Position numbers and translations under genes: made by a program
Shown: one piece after another, positions 24,793 to 33,414 of the stretch
How the letters are laid out: the number at the start of each line of letters is the position of its first letter
How positions within the stretch are numbered: position 1 is the stretch's first letter
Notes under the pieces: generated by a model
What the model saw: the letters and a program-made list of their open reading frames with translations, nothing else
Databases searched by the model: none
What the model was told of the DNA's origin: nothing
DNA from: Lipingzhangella_A rawalii
GTDB lineage: Bacteria; Actinomycetota; Actinomycetes; Streptosporangiales; Streptosporangiaceae
Direction of reading: 5' to 3'
Length of the DNA stretch: 64,000 nucleotides
Assembly: GCF_031628175.1 (NCBI RefSeq)
Contig: NZ_JAVLVT010000003.1
Location: 186,001-250,000 of the forward strand

Positions 24793-26286
24793 GTGTCTGA
24801 CATCCCCGGCCCAGCAGTGCCCGCCGTGGCCGAACGCCTCCGCAACGCGCTGCTCGACATCGACTACACAAGTACCGGCATCCGGGACCGGCTGGGCAGC
24901 ACCGCCGCCCGGGCCCTCGCACGAGACGAGCTGGTTCCCGCCCTCCGGGCCACGGGAGGCGAGGAACCACTGGGGCTGCTGTTACGTCTGTGGTGGCTCG
25001 GGGAGTCGGTGCCGGCCGGCCCACTCCGCACGGCCCTACCGCTCGACGAACTCACCGACGCCGGTCTGATCCGCCCCGATTCGAGTGGCGACACGATCCG
25101 GGCCACCCTGCAACTGATTCCCTGGGACACCACGGACGGCCGACCCGCTTTCGTCGTCGCCGACCATTCCGCACGTCCGGGACAGGCACCCCCCGGGCCC
25201 GACCATGTGGTGCGGGCCGGGGCCGCCTCGGCCTCCCTTCGGGACCTGCTGGTCCCGGGGCCGGTGGACCGAGCACTCGACCTCGGGACCGGATGCGGGG
25301 TCCAGGCGCTACACCTGGCCGAGCGTGCCGGGCAGGTGTGTGCCACCGACGTCAACAAGCGGGCGCTGCGCCTGGCCGAATGGACCTTCGCCCTCTCCGG
25401 CGTCGACCGGGCTCATACCCGCGCCGGATCGCTGTACGAACCCGTGGCCGCGGAACAGTTCGATCTGATCGCGGCCAACCCCCCGTTCGTGATCACGCCG
25501 GAGCGCGCGCACTACAGCTACCGCGAGTCGGATCTGCCCGGCGACGAGGTGTGCGCCCAGATCGTGCGTTCGGCCCCAGCGCACCTCACCGACGGCGGCT
25601 GGTGCCAACTACTGGCGAACTGGCTGCACGTCGACGGGGAGGACTGGCGGGACCGGGTTGGCGACTGGGTCTCCGGAACCGCCTGCTCGGGATGGGTGGT
25701 CCAGCGCGACGTCCAAGACCCCGCAGAGTATGTGGAACTGTGGCTCCGGGACTCGTGCGAGGTCGGCACCCCCGAGTACACCCGCCGCTACGACGCCTGG
25801 CTGGACTACTTCGAACGCCGGGGAGTCAAAGGCATCGGCTACGGCTGGATCTCCCTGCGCAAGGACTCGGCGGCGGACGCCACCGTGCGGATCGAAGAAC
25901 TGCGCCACGACGTGGAGCAGCCTGTTGGCCACTACCTGCCCGACGTGGTGGACGGGGCGATGACCGCGCACCGGCTCACCGACGCCGCGCTGCTGTCGGC
26001 GCATGTCGCACTCGCGCCGGGCGTCGTCGAGGAACGAGTGGGGGTGCCCGGCGCCGCCGATCCGGAACAGATCCTGCTGCGACAACGCGGTGGCCTACGC
26101 CGCGCGGCCCAGGTCGGTACCGTCGAGGCGGCGCTCGCCGGAGTCTGTGACGGCACCATGCCGGTGGGGCCACTGCTGGACGCAATCGCCGAGCTGACCG
26201 GGCAGGAGGCCTCCGCGCTGCGGGAGTCCACACCCGAGACCCTGCGCGGGCTCATCACCGAGGGCTTCTTCCGGGTCGCACGCTGA
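24793..26286 (+). CDS. Class I SAM-dependent methyltransferase (N5-glutamine / rRNA type)
   Basis: The ~497-aa protein has an N-terminal helical domain (~residues 1-140), a Rossmann methyltransferase domain with ALDLGTGCGVQALHLAERA (SAM motif I) and AANPPFVITPE (NPP[FY] catalytic motif of HemK/RsmC-type enzymes), and a C-terminal domain rich in charged helices. The NPPF motif implies methylation of an amide or base nitrogen. GTG at 24793 is used, but GGGAGG abuts it, so a slightly different start is possible. Target unknown. Confidence 0.85.
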   Translation: MSDIPGPAVPAVAERLRNALLDIDYTSTGIRDRLGSTAARALARDELVPALRATGGEEPLGLLLRLWWLGESVPAGPLRTALPLDELTDAGLIRPDSSGDTIRATLQLIPWDTTDGRPAFVVADHSARPGQAPPGPDHVVRAGAASASLRDLLVPGPVDRALDLGTGCGVQALHLAERAGQVCATDVNKRALRLAEWTFALSGVDRAHTRAGSLYEPVAAEQFDLIAANPPFVITPERAHYSYRESDLPGDEVCAQIVRSAPAHLTDGGWCQLLANWLHVDGEDWRDRVGDWVSGTACSGWVVQRDVQDPAEYVELWLRDSCEVGTPEYTRRYDAWLDYFERRGVKGIGYGWISLRKDSAADATVRIEELRHDVEQPVGHYLPDVVDGAMTAHRLTDAALLSAHVALAPGVVEERVGVPGAADPEQILLRQRGGLRRAAQVGTVEAALAGVCDGTMPVGPLLDAIAELTGQEASALRESTPETLRGLITEGFFRVAR

Positions 26287-26337
26287 GCGGGACCCGGCCG
26301 CCTTTCGGGCCAGCACAATCGGCAAGGAGCCGCATCG

Positions 26338-29300
26338 TTGCACACAGCAGACCCCTTCGACACAGCGGAACTCCGACGCCGGGTGCTGAGCGCCTGGGCG
26401 GACTCGCCCGCCCGGTTCCGAGCGGACGCGAACCTCGAGGATGACTTCGCCCTGGACGGCTACCGGGATCGACTCCTGGTCGAGCTGGCACAGAACGCCG
26501 CGGACGCCGCGCGCATGGCCGGCCAACCGGGGCGGCTACACCTGTGGCTGGCTGAGGGGGAACTGCGTGCCGCCAACACCGGGGTGGAGCTGACCGCTGC
26601 GGGTGTGGAATCGCTTGCGACGCTGCGCGCTTCCGCCAAACGATCAGCGCCCGACACCCCTGCCACCGTGGGCCGGTTCGGTACCGGATTCGCTGCTGTG
26701 GTGCCCGTGGCACAGCGGGTCACGATCGCTTCCCGTTCCGGGACGGTCACCTGGGACCGGGAATGGGCCACAGCGGAGGTCCGCCAGCACGCCGCCACGT
26801 CGACGGGCCTGGCCACAGAGCTGGACCGGCGCGACGGGGCCGTTCCGCTGCTGCGTCTGCCCTACCCGGACCAGGGGCTCCCCCCGGACGGCTTCACCAC
26901 CGAAGTGCGCATCACGCTACGGGCCACGGGGGACACGCCGAGCACCACAACGCCCGCATCCCAGGAGGCGACTCGGGAACGAATCGCCGAGGAGCTCCGC
27001 ACGGCCACACCCGCGTTGCTGCTGGCGCTGCCGGACCTCGCCGAAATCCGGATCGAAACTCCCGAGTTCACCCGCGAGCTGAGCCGGGACAGTATCCCGT
27101 CGCGCACGGCCCGCCAACGCACCCACGTGCGCGCCAGCGGCACAGCATCGGCCGGGGAGCCCGCGACACAGTCCACGGAGTGGCTCCTGGTCAACAGGGA
27201 CGGCATCCACAGCGACGCTGCGCTGGCACAACGTCCCCGCGAGGAGCAGGAGCGGGCAGGCTGGCACATCACCTGGGCACTGCCGGTCACCGAAGAGAAT
27301 CGGTTGGCCGACTGGCCTGCGGAGGTCGCCCGGGTCGTGCACGCGCCCACCCCGAGCGAGACACAGCTGCACCTGCCGGCCCTGCTTCTCGGCACCTTCC
27401 CCCTTGCGGCAGACCGGCGCCAGCTCGCCATGTCCGAAGCCACAGACGCCATGCTGGACGGCGCCGCCGAGGCCTACGGGGAACTGCTCACCCTCCTGCC
27501 CGCCGAGGCCGCGTTGGACCTGATTCCCGAGGCGCTGCCGGCCGGAGGCGAATTCGACGCGCAGCTGCGGCGTCGGCTCGAACAGCGGCTGCCCGAGGTT
27601 CCGTTCTTGCGCAACGCCCGCGCAGAGGAACTCCGTCCTCGGGACGCCGTGGCCCTGCCCGGGGGGCCACACCTGGCCAGCGTGCTGGGGGAGCTGATGC
27701 CGGGGCTCCTGCCCGGCCTGTGGAACCACCACCGCGCACTCCCCCGCCTGGGTGTCAGCCGCATGTCCCTGGCGGAACTCGCGGACGCGCTGGTCGAAGT
27801 CACGGCGAAACCGGACTGGTGGCGTCACCTCTACGCCGCACTGCGGTCCGCGGGGGACCAGGGAGCCGACCTGCACGACCTGGGGGCACTGCCCGTCCCC
27901 CTTGCCGACGGCCGCGTCGTACGGGGTCCGCGCGGACTCCTGCTCCCCAGCACCGACACAACCATCCAGCCGGAGCACCTGAACCCCTTGGGGCTGCGCA
28001 TCGTCGACCCGGCGGCCGTGGATCCCCTGCTGGAACGGCTCGGAGCCGTCCCCGCCAGTCCCACCGCCCTACTGACCGATCCGATGACGCGTGCTGCGGT
28101 CGAATCCTCCCTGGACGCCGAGGACCCCGAACCGATCGCGGACTGTGTCCTGAACCTGGTGGCCGCCACCGACGTCACCGCGGACACCGAACCGTGGCTG
28201 GCCGAACTGGCGCTCCGCGACGACGAGGGTAACCACTGCCCCGCAGGCGAGCTCCTGTTCCCGGACAGTCCGCTGCGGGACCTTCTGGTCGACGACGCCC
28301 CGTTCGGGGTCCTCGCCCCGGACGTGGCCGGGTGGTACAGCGCCCGAGCCCTCCACGCGGTCGGAGTCACCCACGGCTTCACCGTCTTCCGCGCGGCCGA
28401 CGTGCCCCTCGATCACCCCGAGGCGCTGCACGAGCTTCCCCTGGACGGGATCGAGGAGTGGGCGGCGTTTGTCACCGGGCGCTTCGGCACCGGCCAGAAC
28501 GCCGTCACCGCCGGCGAACTCATCGGCCTGCGCGACATCGAACTGGTCCGCCCCGATGCCTGGCCCCAGGCCCTGCACCTGCTCACCGCGCCCGACACGC
28601 GGGCGGCCATCGTCACCCCAACCCGGATCCACCGGCCCGACGCCCCGGCACTGGACGTGCCCGCGCCAGCCGCCTGGTGGCTGGGCCGACACATGCGGCT
28701 GGAGTCGGGAACCCCGGTCCACACGCGGCGTAACGACGCCGACGAGGCGCTCCAAGGGCTCTATCCGCCGGCCCCCGACCTCATCGATCCCGAACTTGCC
28801 ACCGCACTCGGGGTGCGCGGGAGCCTCGTGGACCTACTGTCGGAACCGGACGGCCCCGACGAACTGCTGACGCGCCTCGCCGATCCGCACCGCAGCATCT
28901 CCCGAGACGGGTTGGAACACGTCTGGCGGGAACTGGCGCGGCTCAGCCCGGACCGGCTCCACCCGCCGGAACACACCCGCGGCCTGTGGGTGGACGACTC
29001 CGGGGTGACCACGGAGATCGTGCTCGCCGAGGCCGAAGACCTCGTGGTCGTGGACGCCCCGGACCTGCTGCCGCTACTCACGGAGCAAGCGGTCATCCTG
29101 GCTCCGGCCCAGCGGGCCACGGACCTGGCCGACGTCCTGGACCTCTCCCTGGCCAGCGAAGAGCACCCCGCGGTGGTGACCTCACACGGTCGGCAACGCG
29201 CGGTACCGCAGCTCGTACGGGACCTCCTACCCGACGCACCCGACACCTACGTGCAGCACACCGAACTGCGGGTGGACGAAATTCCGGTCAGCTGGCGTTA

Positions 29301-29460
29301 CGTCGACGGCCAGGTGCACGCCCAGAGCGTGGAGGGGCTCGCCCGAGGGCTCGCCTGGGCCAGCGGGGCGTGGCCCCGCCGAGCCCTGGTCGCCGAGATC
29401 CTGCACAACCCGGCGTCGACCGCACGTCTGCGCGACGAACGTGCCCTCGACCCCGAGTAG
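26338..29460 (+). CDS. Sacsin-like GHKL ATPase (1040 aa)
   Basis: A large cytosolic protein with an Hsp90-type ATP-binding domain at residues ~1-200: N-box VELAQNAADAA, ANTGVELT at the G1 position, LRASAKR, and the glycine loop TVGRFGTGFAAVV. The remaining ~800 residues are Leu/Ala/Asp-rich with no named domain, as in actinobacterial sacsin N-terminal-like proteins. TTG start is supported by AAGGAG 8 nt upstream. Role unknown; relatives are thought to be chaperones or defence ATPases, but nothing local indicates defence. Confidence 0.8.
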   Translation: MHTADPFDTAELRRRVLSAWADSPARFRADANLEDDFALDGYRDRLLVELAQNAADAARMAGQPGRLHLWLAEGELRAANTGVELTAAGVESLATLRASAKRSAPDTPATVGRFGTGFAAVVPVAQRVTIASRSGTVTWDREWATAEVRQHAATSTGLATELDRRDGAVPLLRLPYPDQGLPPDGFTTEVRITLRATGDTPSTTTPASQEATRERIAEELRTATPALLLALPDLAEIRIETPEFTRELSRDSIPSRTARQRTHVRASGTASAGEPATQSTEWLLVNRDGIHSDAALAQRPREEQERAGWHITWALPVTEENRLADWPAEVARVVHAPTPSETQLHLPALLLGTFPLAADRRQLAMSEATDAMLDGAAEAYGELLTLLPAEAALDLIPEALPAGGEFDAQLRRRLEQRLPEVPFLRNARAEELRPRDAVALPGGPHLASVLGELMPGLLPGLWNHHRALPRLGVSRMSLAELADALVEVTAKPDWWRHLYAALRSAGDQGADLHDLGALPVPLADGRVVRGPRGLLLPSTDTTIQPEHLNPLGLRIVDPAAVDPLLERLGAVPASPTALLTDPMTRAAVESSLDAEDPEPIADCVLNLVAATDVTADTEPWLAELALRDDEGNHCPAGELLFPDSPLRDLLVDDAPFGVLAPDVAGWYSARALHAVGVTHGFTVFRAADVPLDHPEALHELPLDGIEEWAAFVTGRFGTGQNAVTAGELIGLRDIELVRPDAWPQALHLLTAPDTRAAIVTPTRIHRPDAPALDVPAPAAWWLGRHMRLESGTPVHTRRNDADEALQGLYPPAPDLIDPELATALGVRGSLVDLLSEPDGPDELLTRLADPHRSISRDGLEHVWRELARLSPDRLHPPEHTRGLWVDDSGVTTEIVLAEAEDLVVVDAPDLLPLLTEQAVILAPAQRATDLADVLDLSLASEEHPAVVTSHGRQRAVPQLVRDLLPDAPDTYVQHTELRVDEIPVSWRYVDGQVHAQSVEGLARGLAWASGAWPRRALVAEILHNPASTARLRDERALDPE

Positions 29461-29561
29461 TCCGGAAGACGGAGAGAACGCCCCCGATCGGCGGGCCATG
29501 CGCCGCGCGCGTGCTGGCTATGGGATCGGCCCTCGGGGTGGAGTTGCGGTGGTGCTGGCAT

Positions 29562-29579
29562 CTGGGGGGTTGCCCCCAG
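29562..29579. terminator. Hairpin between convergent genes
   Basis: CTGGGGG, 4-nt loop GTTG, CCCCCAG. It sits between the sacsin-like gene and the convergent AIM24 gene. No T-run follows, so termination function is only suggested by location. Confidence 0.4.
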
Positions 29580-29727
29580 GCAATGGGGGGCGGGAAAGGC
29601 TGATGGGGGTCACTGAGCACGCATCAGGCCGGGCGAACCGCGCCCGGGCTGCGAACCCGGCCCCGCGACGCGACACCACGACAGCCCTACAGCAAGACCA
29701 CCGTCATGGTCACCCCACCACCGCGAC

Positions 29728-30399
29728 CTAGCTGGACGAACCTGCTGCCGCAGGCGGCCCCTCAGAGGGTTGCACCAGGGCGAATCCGTCCCCGTCCAGG
29801 GCCAGTTGGAACGCCTCCCCGCTGCCGCGCCCGATCAGGGATCCGAGTTTGACCGTGCTGTTCACGGTGGTGTTCAGGTGTGTGGACCAGGCCACCGCGG
29901 CGGAGGTGTCCACGAACACCGGCTGGCCCGCGCGCACGGGCAGCGCAACCGGCGTTCCGTAACAGGCGACAGCAAGTCGCCCGTACCCACTGATCACCAT
30001 GCCGAACAGGCCACCGGCCATCATTCCGGCACCGGAGACCCGGTGGATGTTCCAGTCTAGACTCGCGTCAAAGGCAAGGACGTTCTCACCGCTGACCGTG
30101 ACCGAGTCGCCGCGCAGGTCGATGAGGTGGATCTCGCAGGCGTCCCGCGCGAGGTAGACATCCCCACGGCCAGAAACCCGCATCAGGGGAAGCCCCTCGC
30201 TGGTGAACGCACGCTTCATAAACCGGCCGACACTGCCCGCTCCCTGGTAGGCGAAGTCCACCGCGCCCTGGTAGGCGGCCATCGCCCCCTGGCGTGCCAG
30301 AACCTGACCGTCGAGGCACACGCGCAGCATGCGCGGGTTCTGAAGAAACATTCCGGGCTGCCACTGCTGTGGTGTGGAATCGAATACCGAACTCTGCAC
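29728..30399 (-). CDS. AIM24 / DUF124 family protein
   Basis: The 223-aa protein has the AIM24 double beta-sheet features: MLRVCLDGQVLARQGAMAAY, YQGAG, FVDTSAAVAWS and GSGEAFQLALDG. Bacterial members are of unknown function; the yeast namesake affects mitochondrial inner-membrane organisation. It lies just downstream of DUF3027 and the cold-shock gene on the same strand and may belong to that unit. Confidence 0.88.
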   Translation of the reverse strand: MQSSVFDSTPQQWQPGMFLQNPRMLRVCLDGQVLARQGAMAAYQGAVDFAYQGAGSVGRFMKRAFTSEGLPLMRVSGRGDVYLARDACEIHLIDLRGDSVTVSGENVLAFDASLDWNIHRVSGAGMMAGGLFGMVISGYGRLAVACYGTPVALPVRAGQPVFVDTSAAVAWSTHLNTTVNSTVKLGSLIGRGSGEAFQLALDGDGFALVQPSEGPPAAAGSSS

Positions 30400-30444
30400 C
30401 CTGGTCCCTGCCCTCTCGAGGTTGGCCCTGCGCGGCGGTCCGGG

Positions 30445-31257
30445 TCAGCCCTCCCGGGCGCTCACCAGTTCCAGCTCGCTCGTGTCATCGAAGACCACCG
30501 TGTCATAACCCAACTCGTCGATGACCGGCGCGGGGGCTTCCTCCGGCTCGGTGGGGCGGGACACCTCCGAATGTGCCCCGCAGCCGTGGTCGAGAGACAC
30601 GACCCTGCCGTCGTCGGGGGCGTACTCGTTGGCGCACACGCCGAACATCTGGCGCATCTCGCCGGCCAGCGGCAGCAGAAAACCGCAGCTGCCACAGTTG
30701 GCGGGCGCACTCGCCGCGATCGCACTACTCGGTCCGGACTCGCCCGAATACCAACGCTGCGCGGCCTGGGCACGCCCGGCCTCACTCAACACCCGGGACC
30801 GGCCCAGCCCCAGCTCCCAGCTGATCTGGCGGTCCGTGCCCTCCTCGGCCAGCTCACCCTCCAGGGGGACCTGGCCGTATCCGGGCGCGAGACGCTCGTC
30901 ATCCTCAGCGGCCGGCAGGATGTCACCCACCCCGAGATCGCCGGGCAGCAACCGCTCTTTCCACGGCACCCAGCTCGGCGCCAACAGCGCACCGGTACCC
31001 GCGACCAGGGCAACCTCATTGACGGTGACCCGCCGGGCACGGGCGGCGCGCACGACGGTCACCGCGTAGTTCCATCCCGGGTAGGCCGGGTCCAGGCAGG
31101 AGAACCGGTGGGTGACCAGGCGGTCGCCCTCTACCGTGGCCGAGATATGCTCGCCAACCCATTCGGGGCGGCCGATCTCCGTGGCCACGGAGCGGGCCAG
31201 CTCCACGGCCTCCATGCAGGCCTTGTCTGCTACGGGACTACGACGCGAACGGCTCAC
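30445..31257 (-). CDS. DUF3027 family protein
   Basis: The ~270-aa product carries two cysteine-rich metal-site motifs typical of DUF3027: CGSCGFLLPLAGEMRQMFGV and CANEYAPDDGRVV followed by DHGCGAHSE. Function unknown; the family is restricted to actinobacteria and usually follows a cold-shock-domain gene, as here. The frame is open to 31323; GTG at 31257 gives the usual short N-terminus and has GGAG just upstream, but 31287 or 31296 are possible. Confidence 0.85.
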   Translation of the reverse strand: MSRSRRSPVADKACMEAVELARSVATEIGRPEWVGEHISATVEGDRLVTHRFSCLDPAYPGWNYAVTVVRAARARRVTVNEVALVAGTGALLAPSWVPWKERLLPGDLGVGDILPAAEDDERLAPGYGQVPLEGELAEEGTDRQISWELGLGRSRVLSEAGRAQAAQRWYSGESGPSSAIAASAPANCGSCGFLLPLAGEMRQMFGVCANEYAPDDGRVVSLDHGCGAHSEVSRPTEPEEAPAPVIDELGYDTVVFDDTSELELVSAREG

Positions 31258-31334
31258 AGCTCCATTTTCGCTGATAGCAGTCACTGCATACGCCACCCGG
31301 TCGCCACCTGTGGGCCGGGGCACCCACGACAGTC

Positions 31335-31721
31335 CTAGGAGGGGTCCAGGTCACCGGCGACCGCGCGCAGTACCTGAGCGACTTTCTGCGCCTCCCGACG
31401 ATCCGGATGCTTGCCCCGCCGGTAACTCTCGGATACCCCTTCGAGCAGCTTGATGAGATCCTCTACCAGGATCACCATCTCGTCGGGCTTCTTGCGCTGT
31501 GCACCACTGACCGACCGCGGACTGTCCAGGAGCTTGAGGTGGAGAGCCTGCGCTCCCTTCCGCCCCTCGACGACGCTGAACTCGACCCGTTGACCGGAGC
31601 GTAGGCTGGTCGTTCCCTGCGGCAGGACAGAGGAGTGCACGAAGACCTCACCGCCATCATCGCGGGTGAGAAATCCAAACCCCTTGTCGCCGTCGTACCA
31701 CTTGACCTTGCCGGTGGGCAC
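31335..31721 (-). CDS. Cold-shock domain protein with C-terminal helical extension
   Basis: Residues 1-68 form an OB-fold cold-shock domain with RNP motifs KGFGFLTR and EVFVHSSVL; it binds single-stranded RNA/DNA. A ~60-residue helical extension follows (MVILVEDLIKLLEGVSESYR), absent from the 67-aa CspA type. The arrangement with DUF3027 13-80 nt downstream is conserved in actinomycetes. Confidence 0.92.
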   Translation of the reverse strand: MPTGKVKWYDGDKGFGFLTRDDGGEVFVHSSVLPQGTTSLRSGQRVEFSVVEGRKGAQALHLKLLDSPRSVSGAQRKKPDEMVILVEDLIKLLEGVSESYRRGKHPDRREAQKVAQVLRAVAGDLDPS

Positions 31722-32371
31722 GTGTGACCTCGCTGCTCGTATCGGACCCAGAAATCAAGGAAGCCCGCGAGCAGGTCACCCGCACACGTCGCGCGCCTGC
31801 CCACACAGCTTCCCACCCCCCATGTTCCCACGGGGACAGCCTCAGGCTACTTCCGGTGCGGAAGCAACGCGAGAGTTGTGTCCGGCCCGCCGCGCCCCCG
31901 GCCACTTTCGGTCAGCACCGCCGGGAACCGGGACGACGTATGGGAGCCCGGACAGCCCGAGCCCCCATACACGGCGCCGTCCACCGCCGGTTGCGGAGTC
32001 AGGGACGGGGCCCGCGGCAGGGGCGCCGTTGTCCACGGTGCCGGCGAGGATCCGCTGTGGCTCAGTCGGCTCCCACCGAAACCACGGTGCGCTTCCGCTG
32101 GCGCACGGAATGCAACGCAGCACCATACCTACCCCCTCAAGCGCTGCAACATTCTGACAACGTCGCAGGTCAACCCACATTTTACGAGGATTTGCCGGGC
32201 GGTGACCCACCCTGACGCCCCGCCGCCGGCAGTCGGCACGGCCCACACGGACAACCACCCACCGGAACCACACCACCCGCAGGCACCCCATCACCGCGCC
32301 CCCACCCTCCGTTGGCCGTCGTCAAGGGCACACCGCGATGGGACGCGCTCCCCCACACCACGGCCCCGAGG
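31722..32371. other. 650-bp intergenic region with no recognised gene
   Basis: It separates the cold-shock gene and the HAAS-domain gene (both minus strand). No frame resembles a protein. GC drops locally near 32140-32190 (CATTCTGACA, CATTTTACGA), a possible promoter zone. Near 32343-32367 there is a weak match to the dispersed GC-rich repeat. Otherwise nothing seen. Confidence 0.5.
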
Positions 32372-33316
32372 TCACGACGCCTCGTCGACACGTGCGTTCG
32401 GGGCACGCACGATCCGTGCGGCGCGCCAGGCGAGGTAGAAAAAGCAGGCCACTGTCGCGATCTGGAGTCCCAGTAGCCCGGTGTCCAGGAGTGAGTGCAG
32501 CAGGTACTCGTCGGGGTAGGGCTCCCAGCCGTACTGCTCCTCCCAGGCGCTACTGTCCCACAGGGCCATCGCGACCATGGTCGCGACGAGAGGCACGCCC
32601 ACACCCACCCACCGGTCGGCCGTATGCCACAACCGCCCCAGAACCAGCTGCACCGCGGCGATCGGCCACAGGAAGGACACGGCACTGATCAGCCCGGATA
32701 TCAGATAGACGAGCAGGGCCACGATGTCGAGGGGATAGTGTTTTGCGGCGTACAACAGCCGCACGAACACCAAGCCCGGATGTAACTGCCACTTCCGCCC
32801 CTCCCATGGGGGGAGCTCTCCGCTGGTGGACGCGGTCCCGTTCGGGGATTGCGCACTGGCACCACCGGGTGTGTCCTCGGTGCTCCTGGCGGTCTCGCGT
32901 CGATAGAACGTGGTCCGTTTGGGACCGCCCTTCCACGGGGGTGGGGCCCGTCGGAGCCGGACGGGACGGGCCAACACCCCGATATCGCGCCGCCCGGACG
33001 GTGAGGTCATCGCCTCCTCATCGGTCTCTGCGGCGTCCCCCTCCGCCGCGGTCGCGCGGCCGTTCGGTGCGGCCGAGTTCGAGGTGTCGTGGGCCGTGTC
33101 GCCGCACTCCCGGACCACGAGCTCCCGTGGCGTGCCGAGGCGGTCCAGGACCCGCCGCACCTCGTGTTCCCCACGTTCGGAGGACAGCTGACTGTCGATC
33201 CGTTCCCGCACCTGGTCGATGTAGTGCCGACGTTTCGTCGGGGTGAGGTACGGCGCCGCTTCTGTTCCGATCTTGGCCAGATAGTCCAGGATCAGCTGAT
33301 CCGCTTGCTGCGACAT
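32372..33316 (-). CDS. HAAS-domain (permease-prefix-like) membrane protein
   Basis: The 314-aa product begins with a helical signal domain (MSQQADQLILDYLAKIGTEA, HYIDQVRERIDSQLSSERG, VRRVLDRLGTPRELV) of the HAAS/DUF1700 type, then ~100 hydrophilic residues, then about four membrane segments (LDIVALLVYLISGLISAVSF, WPIAAVQLVLG, VPLVATMVAMALW, LQIATVACFFYLAW). HAAS domains often pair with PadR regulators, but none is adjacent. ATG at 33316 chosen over an upstream in-frame start at 33367. Function unknown. Confidence 0.72.
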   Translation of the reverse strand: MSQQADQLILDYLAKIGTEAAPYLTPTKRRHYIDQVRERIDSQLSSERGEHEVRRVLDRLGTPRELVVRECGDTAHDTSNSAAPNGRATAAEGDAAETDEEAMTSPSGRRDIGVLARPVRLRRAPPPWKGGPKRTTFYRRETARSTEDTPGGASAQSPNGTASTSGELPPWEGRKWQLHPGLVFVRLLYAAKHYPLDIVALLVYLISGLISAVSFLWPIAAVQLVLGRLWHTADRWVGVGVPLVATMVAMALWDSSAWEEQYGWEPYPDEYLLHSLLDTGLLGLQIATVACFFYLAWRAARIVRAPNARVDEAS

Positions 33317-33414
33317 GCCCCTATGGTGCCGCAGACAGCGCACGATTCCGAGGCGCGTAGCCGCCACGCCTCCGGGCAGCGGCCCACGGGGCCGGTTCGC
33401 TAGCGTGAGTACCG

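Noticed and set aside
26338..29460. Anti-phage defence island around the sacsin-like ATPase
   Set aside because: Neighbours are housekeeping or conserved actinobacterial genes; no nuclease, restriction or integrase genes nearby.
29600..29700. Possible tRNA in GC-rich stem-like sequence
   Set aside because: No T-arm consensus, anticodon loop or acceptor pairing could be built.
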